A DNA stretch of 20,710 bases from Methanobacteriota archaeon (GTDB lineage: Archaea > Thermoplasmatota > Poseidoniia > Poseidoniales > Thalassarchaeaceae), in NCBI GenBank assembly GCA_002712575.1, contig PATZ01000024.1, positions 36,871-57,580 of the forward strand, read 5' to 3'. The notes under the pieces are model-generated. The model had not been told where the DNA came from. It saw only the letters and a program-made list of their open reading frames with translations, and searched no databases. Numbering within the stretch: the first letter of the stretch is position 1; every line of letters starts with the position of its first letter. The translations under genes and the position numbers were made by a program. Of the stretch, positions 1 to 7,700 are shown one piece after another.

Positions 1-23
1 TCAATCAGATTGACCAAATCCAT
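1..23 (-). CDS. Possible 5' end of a divergent gene (partial)
   Basis: An ATG on the minus strand (complement of 21-23) opens a frame reading MDLVNLI up to the window edge. It would be divergent from the repair operon. Only seven codons are visible, so neither function nor reality can be judged. An AT-rich element near 46-51 lies about 25 nt upstream and could be a weak TATA box. Confidence 0.2.
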
Positions 24-87
24 GTTTCGCGCAAAGGATATTAGTTGTTTACATTAGGGGTCTATTTTCGAACAATAGAGGGGCAAC

Positions 88-177
88 ATGAAGTTACATG
101 ACTTTGCGTTCATATCATGGCTGGTGTTTCTGCTTGGCGTTTACCACAATCTAGAAGTGATTCTCCTCCTCATATGA
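88..177 (+). CDS. Candidate 29-residue hydrophobic peptide upstream of PolX
   Basis: A short frame starts at ATG 88 and stops at TGA 175-177. It is preceded by a purine-rich AGAGGGG at 77-83, four bases before the start, which could be a ribosome binding site. The peptide is strongly hydrophobic (about residues 6-29, rich in L, V, I and F after a short MKLHD head) and could span a membrane once. Its stop overlaps the preferred PolX start in an ATGA arrangement, typical of translational coupling. It may be a real small membrane protein or a leader whose translation feeds PolX. No family is recognised and the length is short enough to arise by chance. Confidence 0.35.
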   Translation: MKLHDFAFISWLVFLLGVYHNLEVILLLI

Positions 178-2051
178 CAAAAACACAAATCTCTACCACA
201 TTCGAACAAGTCGCTATTTTACTTGAATTAGATGGTGCTAATAGATTTCGAGTTATTGCTTATCAGAATGCAAGCAGAGCTCTCGCCACATTGGAAGAAG
301 ATTTACTATCAGTAGTCCAAGAAAATAGAATTACTGAAATAAAGGGAATTGGTAAAGGGATTGGCGGACTTATATCAGAAGCAGTTTTACAAGGCTCTTG
401 GGGCAATCTTGACGAATTATATGCCAAGACACCTCCCGGATTAATTCAGATGACTGGAATACCTAGTTTAGGTCCAAAAAGAGTCAGATTACTTTATGAA
501 GAATTGAAAATTGATTCATTAGAGAAATTAAAATACGCATGTGAAAATAATCAAATAGCATCATTACAAGGGTTCGGGCCAAAAAGTCAAGAAAAATATC
601 TTGAAGGAATTAAATTACTTAATAGATATCAGGGCCGAAATAGACTAGACATAGGACTTGCTTATGGACGAGCCTTAGAAGAGAAAATATCCAAAATCCC
701 CAATGTGGTGAAAGCACAACTTGCTGGAAGCGCCAGAAGAATGCGAGAAACAATTGGTGATTTAGATATAGTTTTAGGAGCTAAACCAGAATATCAAGAC
801 GGAATAATCAGAGAAATAATGGATTTTCCAGGAATTGCTGACGTAAAAGGACAAGGAACATCCAAAATCAGTTTAATATTGGAAGCAGAAATGCTTGCTG
901 AACCAATTGGAAGTAGCGAGATGGACATTGCACTTTCAGAAAGCCTTTCAGAAAGATCTACCAATTCAACAATAGATGCCCAAATAAGAATTGTCAATCC
1001 GGAAACATTTCCATTTACCTTGGCATACTTTACTGGCTCGAAAGAACATAATATAAGAATGCGACAATTAGCAATTGATAAAGGTTTGAGGCTAAATGAA
1101 TTTGGACTTTTTTCAGAGAGCGAAGCAGGCAATAAAACTGGAATGGAAGCTGCTAAGAACACTCTTATTTGTAGTGATGAATCAGAAATATACAAAAATT
1201 TAGGCATGTCTTGGATTCCTCCAGAATTACGTGAAGATATGGGTGAAATAGAGGCAGCATCGGAAGGAAATTTGCCAAAACTTATCGAAGTAGGCGACTT
1301 AAAGGGCGCTTTTCATAATCATACCACCTCATCTGATGGTGCTGCAACTTTAGAGGAAATGGCAAATCAAGCCATAAATCTCGGTTGGGAATATTTAGGA
1401 ATAGCAGATCATTCTGAATCACTTAATATCGGAGGAAGACAAATAGGAATTCCTCGTGATGAAATGATAAATCAATCTAATGAGATTAAAAAATTAAACA
1501 AATATTATCAAAATGAGAATATCAATTTCAGATTATTTCATGGTTCGGAATGCGATATACTATCAGATGGTAGATTGGACTATCCTTCGGAAATACGCAA
1601 TTCTCTATCGCATGTGATTGGATCTGTTCATGCTCTAGGGAGTTGGAAAAATAGAGATGAATCGACTAATACAGAATTTTTAATTAGAGCAATAGAAAAC
1701 CCTACATTTACGATACTAGGGCACCCTACTGGTAGAATATTACAAGGGAGAGAAGGTTTTCCTGTAGATATGCATGAAATTATTCGTCAAATGGCTGAAT
1801 TTAACCAAGAAGGCACACTAAAGGCCATTGAAATTAATGCATCTCCCTACAGACTTGATTTAGACTGGAGATTTTGTAAATATGCTAAAGAATTAGGAGT
1901 GCCGATTTGTATAAATCCGGACGCTCATGATACTCAAGGACTCAACGATGTTTGGTATGGGGCTAAAATTGCAAGAAAAGGCTGGCTAGAAGATAAAGAT
2001 GTACTGAATACAAAAACCAAGTCAGAAATCGAAATTCTCTTTGGCAAATAA
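174..2051 (+). CDS. polX: Family X DNA polymerase with C-terminal PHP exonuclease domain
   Basis: Bacterial/archaeal-type PolX, 625 residues from ATG 174; the family acts in gap filling and base-excision repair. Helix-hairpin-helix elements lie near residues 53-70, 91-110 and 130-142. The nucleotidyltransferase motif GSARRMRETIGDLDIV (185-200) has the catalytic pair D196/D198. FTGSKEHN (286-293) is the next conserved block. Where the third carboxylate is expected (the D in a D-[LI]-R-[VL]-[VI] motif) the protein reads Q270-I-R-I-V, after an insertion of roughly 30 residues (about 238-268). The PHP domain (about 375-625) looks complete: H381/H383, D412/H413, E459, H486, H517, E553 and D583/H585. 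An in-frame ATG at 117 would add 19 residues unlike the family. The start at 174 begins MTKTQISTTFEQVAILLELDG, as PolX proteins do, and overlaps the stop of the short upstream frame. Confidence 0.93.
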   Translation: MTKTQISTTFEQVAILLELDGANRFRVIAYQNASRALATLEEDLLSVVQENRITEIKGIGKGIGGLISEAVLQGSWGNLDELYAKTPPGLIQMTGIPSLGPKRVRLLYEELKIDSLEKLKYACENNQIASLQGFGPKSQEKYLEGIKLLNRYQGRNRLDIGLAYGRALEEKISKIPNVVKAQLAGSARRMRETIGDLDIVLGAKPEYQDGIIREIMDFPGIADVKGQGTSKISLILEAEMLAEPIGSSEMDIALSESLSERSTNSTIDAQIRIVNPETFPFTLAYFTGSKEHNIRMRQLAIDKGLRLNEFGLFSESEAGNKTGMEAAKNTLICSDESEIYKNLGMSWIPPELREDMGEIEAASEGNLPKLIEVGDLKGAFHNHTTSSDGAATLEEMANQAINLGWEYLGIADHSESLNIGGRQIGIPRDEMINQSNEIKKLNKYYQNENINFRLFHGSECDILSDGRLDYPSEIRNSLSHVIGSVHALGSWKNRDESTNTEFLIRAIENPTFTILGHPTGRILQGREGFPVDMHEIIRQMAEFNQEGTLKAIEINASPYRLDLDWRFCKYAKELGVPICINPDAHDTQGLNDVWYGAKIARKGWLEDKDVLNTKTKSEIEILFGK

Positions 2052-2086
2052 CGAACCTTCATCAAATATCAGTATTAGTCAAAGCC

Positions 2087-2293
2087 ATGGGATTAGCACG
2101 CGGACTTGTATTTGTAGGAGTGGCTATATTGCCTAGTTTGGTTTTAGGCTTGATTTTTTATATTGCATTAGGGGGCACTACTTCGGATTCAATGGAAGGA
2201 GGAGAATTTATGTATGGTCCATGTTATGGAATACCTGCTTTATGTCTAATTTTTGCATTTATCTATGGCATTAAAGATGATCAGAGGGAATGA
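2087..2293 (+). CDS. Small two-helix membrane protein
   Basis: 68 residues with two predicted membrane segments, about 5-28 and 46-62, joined by a short polar loop (GGTTSDSMEGGEFMYGPCYG). The C-terminus is charged (KDDQRE) and probably cytoplasmic. It starts 35 nt after the PolX stop, and its stop is one base before the endonuclease III ATG, so it sits in the same transcription unit. No family is recognised. The hydrophobic pattern and clean junctions argue for a real gene. Confidence 0.6.
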   Translation: MGLARGLVFVGVAILPSLVLGLIFYIALGGTTSDSMEGGEFMYGPCYGIPALCLIFAFIYGIKDDQRE

Positions 2294-2294
2294 A

Positions 2295-2942
2295 ATGCGT
2301 AGGATCGAAAAAGCAGAGAAAATAGGTAAATTATTGGATAATTTATATCCAGAACAACCCATTCCCTTGGATCATAAAGATGAATATACTCTTCTTGTTG
2401 CTGTTATGCTTTCTGCACAAACAACCGACAAAAAAGTTAACCAAGTAACGCCCAAGTTATTTCAAATTGCCGACAATCCTGTTAAAATGCATGCTCTCGA
2501 AGTAGATCAGATTCAAAGTATTATCAGAGAGGTCGGCCTGGCTCCTACTAAGGCTAAAAATTTAAAGAAAATGGCTGAGCAAATTATTGAGAGTGGAGGA
2601 GAAATAAAGCCCGAATGGGAATTTCTAGAATCACTTGCAGGAGTTGGCCATAAAACTGCAGGAGTTGTAATGTCACAAGCCTTTGGCTTACCTGCATTTC
2701 CTGTGGATACACATATTCACAGATTAGCCAAAAGATGGGGACTATCAAAAGGTAAATCAGTGAATCAAACAGAACAAGATCTTAAGAAATTATTTCCTAA
2801 AGACACATGGTCTCGAAGGCATTTACAGATAATATTCTTTGGTAGAGAACATTGCCCAGCGTTAAGACATAATCTAAATAATTGTTTAATCTGTTCTTGG
2901 GCAGCATCTAAAAAACAAATTATTTTAGAATCAAGAAAGTGA
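2295..2942 (+). CDS. nth: Endonuclease III, DNA glycosylase/AP lyase
   Basis: HhH-GPD DNA glycosylase that removes oxidised pyrimidines and nicks the abasic site. With the start at ATG 2295 the protein has 215 residues. The hairpin LAGVGHKTAGVV (about 114-125) carries catalytic Lys120, and VDTHIHRL carries Asp138; both match the numbering of the Escherichia coli enzyme. The start is chosen because AGAGGGA (2283-2289) lies six bases upstream and the protein then begins MRRIEKAEKIGKLL, as family members do; a longer frame from 2253 has no support. The C-terminal iron-sulfur region has only three cysteines (C187, C197, C200) with altered spacing, instead of the usual C-X6-C-X2-C-X5-C. The GREHCPA...CLICSW pattern resembles, from memory, Bacteroidetes homologues without a full cluster. 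Confidence 0.92.
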   Translation: MRRIEKAEKIGKLLDNLYPEQPIPLDHKDEYTLLVAVMLSAQTTDKKVNQVTPKLFQIADNPVKMHALEVDQIQSIIREVGLAPTKAKNLKKMAEQIIESGGEIKPEWEFLESLAGVGHKTAGVVMSQAFGLPAFPVDTHIHRLAKRWGLSKGKSVNQTEQDLKKLFPKDTWSRRHLQIIFFGREHCPALRHNLNNCLICSWAASKKQIILESRK

Positions 2943-2946
2943 AAAT

Positions 2947-3537
2947 ATGGATATTTTTGAAGGTAGAATTTCAGCGTCAGCTTTCTCCTCAGGAGAACGA
3001 ATAGTCGTAGGAGATTGGGAAAAATCTCCTCTTGGAGAATTTACTAATATAATGTGGGCAAGACCAGATGGTAGAAGAATATTGATTTCTCCTTCATCCA
3101 AATATGCAAATTACGTTTCTAAAATTTATTCATTTGAAGAAGTAATTATTACCCCATTAAAAGTTAAAAGGAATAAAAACAAAATAGAAATAGAATCTGA
3201 AAATTTACTAATTTGTTTGGAATGGGGCAGGAGTTTTCCCATACCACTAAAGCGCCCAAGGTGGTTTATTTCAACCATTGAATATTTTTTTGCGAATCTT
3301 TTTTTCGGTACTAAGACTTACGGTAAAACAAATGATAATAGAAAAGAATGGTATATGGTAAATAGTATTTCATGGATTAAAAAAGCATCTGCCAAGTATA
3401 AACAAAAATCATTCGGGGAATTTTCAAAACTTTCCGATCCTATCGGTTTTGGGTTCAGTGATCCTCCGAACAAACCTTCTTCAGTAAGAGTGATTTCTAT
3501 TATAGAAAAAAAACTAGATTTCATCAGTGATGTATGA
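2947..3537 (+). CDS. Conserved protein of unknown function
   Basis: 196 residues, mostly beta-rich, with no signal peptide or clear membrane segment; residues 110-121 are only moderately hydrophobic. Notable stretches are the N-terminus MDIFEGRISASAF, a WARPDGRRILISPS block (37-50), KEWYMVNSISWI (133-144) and a C-terminal IGFGFSDPPNKPSSVRV (166-182). From memory the overall pattern resembles an uncharacterised family seen in Actinobacteria; this is a recollection, not a search result. It starts four bases after the endonuclease III stop, and its TGA overlaps the ATG of the following peroxiredoxin, so the genes are very probably co-transcribed. Function unknown. Confidence 0.75.
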   Translation: MDIFEGRISASAFSSGERIVVGDWEKSPLGEFTNIMWARPDGRRILISPSSKYANYVSKIYSFEEVIITPLKVKRNKNKIEIESENLLICLEWGRSFPIPLKRPRWFISTIEYFFANLFFGTKTYGKTNDNRKEWYMVNSISWIKKASAKYKQKSFGEFSKLSDPIGFGFSDPPNKPSSVRVISIIEKKLDFISDV

Positions 3538-4031
3538 TTCGCGTTATCATGAACGAAGTAGTGGAACTATCCATTGGAGACTTAGCGCCGGATTTTGAAT
3601 GTATTATTACAGATGGAACAAAAATAAATTTATCTGATATTATTAACCAGGGAGAGGGCGTTATTTTGTATTTTTATCCAAGAGACAATACTCCCGGTTG
3701 TACTATTGAAGCATGCGATTTTAGAGACAATTTTTCTAGATTTAAAGAAACTGGCTGGAAAGTTATAGGAGTTTCCACAGATTCTGCCAATAGTCATGAA
3801 AAATTTGCTAATAAATTTGAATTACCATTTGACTTAGTTGTTGATACAGATTCTCATCTTCATAAATTATATGGAACATGGAGAATGAAAAATATGTATG
3901 GAAAAGAATACATGGGATGTTTACGTTCTACCTTTGCTATTTCTAAAGATGGATCAATAATTTGGGTAAAATATGGCGTTAAAGCAAAAGGACACGTCGA
4001 TAAACTAATGGAAGACTTGGGTGTTGCTTGA
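3534..4031 (+). CDS. bcp: Thioredoxin-dependent peroxiredoxin, PrxQ/BCP type
   Basis: A 165-residue thioredoxin-fold peroxidase that reduces hydrogen peroxide and organic hydroperoxides using thioredoxin-like donors. YFYPRDNTPGCTIEACDFRD (46-65) holds the peroxidatic Cys56 in a T-P-G-C context and Cys61 five residues later, the spacing of atypical two-cysteine PrxQ enzymes. The conserved Arg is in GCLRSTFAI (about 128-136). The ATG at 3534 overlaps the stop of the preceding gene (ATGA); an internal ATG at 3549 is an alternative start that loses five residues. Its stop shares one base with the next start (TGATG). Placement after PolX and endonuclease III suggests a joint response to oxidative damage. 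Confidence 0.93.
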   Translation: MIRVIMNEVVELSIGDLAPDFECIITDGTKINLSDIINQGEGVILYFYPRDNTPGCTIEACDFRDNFSRFKETGWKVIGVSTDSANSHEKFANKFELPFDLVVDTDSHLHKLYGTWRMKNMYGKEYMGCLRSTFAISKDGSIIWVKYGVKAKGHVDKLMEDLGVA

Positions 4032-4264
4032 TGGAAATAGAAGAAAGAAGAGAATTAGTTACAAAATTTTTACAACATTGCATAGTTTATTCTGATGCAT
4101 CTATAGATCGTAAGGAAAAAAGAGGAGATAGTGCATCAGAAATAGATAAATGGATTGCATATAGGGATTTCATGAAGATAACATTGAAAGAAGTAAGGTC
4201 CAAAGAATTAGATTCATGGCTTAATGATGGAGAAGTATCATACGAGCCTGGAGAAAAAAAGTAA
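4031..4264 (+). CDS. Small helical conserved protein of unknown function
   Basis: 77 residues, highly charged and predicted almost entirely helical (MEIEERRELVTKFLQHC..., then EIDKWIAYRDFMKITLKEV), with one cysteine and no membrane segment. The ATG at 4031 is preferred over the adjacent in-frame TTG at 4028, because it overlaps the peroxiredoxin TGA by one base, a coupled arrangement. It is the last gene of the plus-strand repair and redox run and is convergent with the SepF-like gene, one nucleotide away. The pattern of a small acidic helical protein with an I.RW.AYR-like core seems familiar from Actinobacteria, but I cannot name a family or function. Confidence 0.65.
   Translation: MEIEERRELVTKFLQHCIVYSDASIDRKEKRGDSASEIDKWIAYRDFMKITLKEVRSKELDSWLNDGEVSYEPGEKK
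4254..4260 (-). terminator. Probable poly-U terminator for the surface protein-SepF unit
   Basis: On the minus strand a run of seven T follows the SepF-like stop codon by about six bases. Archaeal RNA polymerase terminates on such U-tracts without needing a hairpin. The tract lies inside the last codons of the convergent gene. Confidence 0.45.
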
Positions 4265-4265
4265 T

Positions 4266-4727
4266 TTAAAATTTATTTAATTCTTCACTTAATCCAAGAA
4301 TGTGTTTACTTGTGTCTACACGCATTTTTGACCCTGGAATCATTATTAAAGTATCCGAATTATTCAAAGCGAATGCCATTAGGCCATTATTTTCGGCTAA
4401 TTGATTAACTTCTCTATTGCATTTCGCAGTTTGACTGGGCATATGTGTCAAATCACCTAAGTCAACTAATATCATATTCCCTTTTGACAACTCCTGCCCC
4501 ATCCCACTAAGATGTAAACGATGTAATTTATCTGGTTTTAGATATATCACTTTACGATTCGGTTTAGGCATTAGATGTTTAGTTCTTTCAGAAATGCGCG
4601 TATCAGATAAAATTAGCATACTATTTTTATTTTCAGATTTGTTTTTTTTCCTTGAATCTTTTACCTCTCTAGTCGCATTTGAAGGGTTAGGATTTGGTAA
4701 TCCCAAAAGTCGGAAGAGATTAACCAT
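4266..4727 (-). CDS. sepF: SepF-like cell division protein (FtsZ membrane anchor)
   Basis: With the start at ATG 4727 the protein has 153 residues. The N-terminus MVNLFRLLGLPNP can form a short amphipathic helix, matching the membrane-targeting helix of SepF. A polar, basic linker (about 14-55) follows. The core (about 58-138) has the SepF pattern: RKVIYLKPDKL, then a helix, then LSKGNMILVDLGDLT (80-94), a second helix, and LMAFALNNSDTLIMIPGSKMRV (116-137), where family members have a GG-I-x-x-GD-x-x-hydrophobic strand region. Archaeal SepF tethers FtsZ to the membrane at midcell. A longer frame from 4754 would overlap the upstream gene and add nine unlikely residues. It lies 16 nt downstream of the large surface protein and is likely co-transcribed with it. 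The match is by pattern, so sequence confirmation is wanted. Confidence 0.65.
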   Translation of the reverse strand: MVNLFRLLGLPNPNPSNATREVKDSRKKNKSENKNSMLILSDTRISERTKHLMPKPNRKVIYLKPDKLHRLHLSGMGQELSKGNMILVDLGDLTHMPSQTAKCNREVNQLAENNGLMAFALNNSDTLIMIPGSKMRVDTSKHILGLSEELNKF

Positions 4728-4743
4728 AATTGAATCGGAAACA

Positions 4744-7700
4744 CTACTCCTCAAAGAGTGCTTCGATATCTTCCTCGCTTAGGATATTATTTATTGGCAT
4801 TTTATCTTCTTCCAGAACATCATAATCAATTCCTTTTGAAGGACTGGAAATAAAATCTTCAATCTCTTTTCTACTTTCATTTTTTATTTCTTTTTCCTGT
4901 GTAATTTTTCTATCAGTTCTATCGAATAATTGATCGATTGACATGACGCCTTCTTCGTTTTTAGATTCTAATTCTTTACTTTCTCGATATCTTTGAGCTA
5001 ATACCAATCCAGCTCCACAAACTAAAACAATCAGTAGGATTGAAGCAGAATTTTGCTTAAAACTTGTTTTGATATCAAAGGGAGATTTTGCGACATCAAC
5101 TACCATGTATACAGAATTACTTTCAGATTCATCATAAACAGTTAATTTGATATTTTTCTTCCCTTCTGTATCATAAATAACTTGTACCCATCTACCTTCC
5201 TTATCTACATCATTTGCTGGATCGCCATCATTATCAGAGTCTATTGAAATATCAATATCCCAGTGATATATCATATTTTCAATATCAAATTCAGAGTCAA
5301 TTGTTCCATTAGCACTAAGTGAAATGATATTGCCTTGGACAGGTTTAATTTCGTCAACTGTTGCAACTGCAGTGGGTCTAATATTTCTAACATCTATTTC
5401 TATGTCAATACTTGCTGAAGCGCCATCATCGTCAGTAACGTGGAATATAATAAATTCTGGGGCTGCATCAGAGTCCTCCCAAGTATATTCCATATAGTTG
5501 GAATTATAATCACAATCATCATCAGTTAATCCGGATTCATCAGAATCTGTAAGAGGGTCAATATCAAAACATGAATACAAACTTTCTATGTCATTCAAAC
5601 TATCGGAAATTCCAACATCAAAAATTAATTTCTCTCCTTCTCCTACAGGAAGCCTTTGATTCAAGGCAACAATTGATGGTTGAATATTGGATATTTCTAT
5701 GGGAATTATCAACATTTCTTCTCCATTATCAAAAACTAAAGTAGCATTGTCATTATCAACGACCTGTAATGTGGCTAATTGAAGTCCAGTATAATTATAA
5801 CTATGATTTATGATACTTTCACTCCCTTCGTGATAATAAATAATGTTTGCATTATTTTCAGCATCTGGCATCCAAGAAAATCTCAAATCATCAATATCAT
5901 TGACAGAATCACTGGCCCATCCACGTATAGTCAATATTTCTCCTTCTTTTGCTGCAAAAACTCCTCTGTTATCTGGAGTAAGTTTTTGCGTTCCCAAAAA
6001 AACCTCTATTTCACCGTCATATGGTGCTATATTGGTAACTTCAATGGATTTCGATGCAAAAACGGTTTCTCCATCATCATCAGTAGCAGATACTCCAATA
6101 AAAAATTCTCCTTCAGAATTAGGAGTTATAGTACATTTTAATCCTATTTGTCCTTCTTTACATGATGTATTGTTCCATAGAATATCAACAGGAGAATTTG
6201 GATTCTGTGTGTCCAAATCATTTCTTTCAGTGATTTCAAATGTTACTTCCGAAAGAACAGGAATGGATTCATAATTTGATTCTAATGTTATTTCGGGCGG
6301 CCTATTCAAGACAATGATTGATGTTTGTGTTGTTGATTGATCACTTTCTTCATCAGTAATGATTAATGATATACTATAATTTCCATCATCGTCCCAGGAC
6401 CATTCTAATTCACAATCTTCTTCCAAAATATTATTGAAACTGCCTCCCACGATTTCTATCTCAAATTCACAAATAAAATCTCCTCCATCTGGTTCTAAAG
6501 AAGACAATCCGCTAATTACGACCTCTTCTAGGGTATTTATTTCATTGGGAGATGATAATATGGCAGTCGGTAAAGCTCCAACATACAATGAAAATAATCC
6601 CTGATTATTCGATTTATTACCATCTTCTGAGATATTCTCTTCTGGATCAATTAAAAATTCAAGATATGCTAGTCCATAAGGCTGAAATTCTGGAACAGTC
6701 CAGTTTATTTCAACTCTCGACTCTTCAAGACTATTCAAAGAAGGGACATAGGTAAATGCAGTATTACCATCTGGTGAATCAACTCTTAATTGAGTAGGAG
6801 GAGAACTAATCAAACCCTTATTTACAACAGGAACTGAAAAAACTAAAGAATCCCCTGATATTGCATTAAATCCAACACTAGAATCTAGAGTAATTGTATT
6901 ATTATCCCTTGTTCTTTCTACTGTTACTCCTTCATTTCTGGCAATTAAGTCAACCTCATGGACATTCAAATCCATGCTAAGAGACGAAACTCCTATTATA
7001 TTTTGATCAGGAATCCAAGATATCAATCCATGGCTTGCAAAATCACTATCCGATTCTGAACTGTCGGGCGTATTTCCAGTATTAAATTCCAAATGATATG
7101 TTCCATTTTCATCGGTAATTATTTGTCTAATATCATCTTCTATTTCATACCTAAACTCCATGGTCTGATTAGCAACTGGAGTTCCTTGATTGGTTACAGT
7201 AATCCAGGCAGAAATATTAGTATCTACCGGAGAAAGTGGATACTCAATATCTATCTCGATAACTTTTGATCTAGTACTAGGTTGATATGCAGTCAATTCA
7301 TGAACCGCAGCAAAACCAATGCTCTCAATAAAAGACGATTTGACATCTCCTCTAATTGCCGGACAATACCATCTATATCCACTCTCTTCCCCCTCACTAT
7401 TGTATGTAGTAATATTATATGACTGAGAGCAACCCGTGTAACTCACTCCAGAATAGCCTTGAGAAACAACAGACCAACTGGATGAATTATCATCTTCACT
7501 ATCTTCAGGAATATCTACATAATCACTTTCTCCACTGTATTCAGTTTCTTGATGATAATCAGACCCCCAAGTCTCTCCGACACTCAAAGGAAAATCTAGT
7601 CCCTCTAAAGCAGGAGAATAGGAATTTGTCACGTTCAATTCAGCAACATCAATATCAACACACCACCACAGAACATCTGCGCAGAAGTCAATATCCACTA

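Noticed and set aside
117..173. N-terminal extension of PolX from the ATG at 117
   Set aside because: The added 19 residues are unlike the family, and the protein begins naturally at ATG 174, which is also coupled to the upstream short frame.
5779..6274. Open frames on the plus strand inside the large surface protein gene
   Set aside because: They are antisense to a long, compositionally coherent coding region, lack family motifs and ribosome binding sites, and overlap one another.
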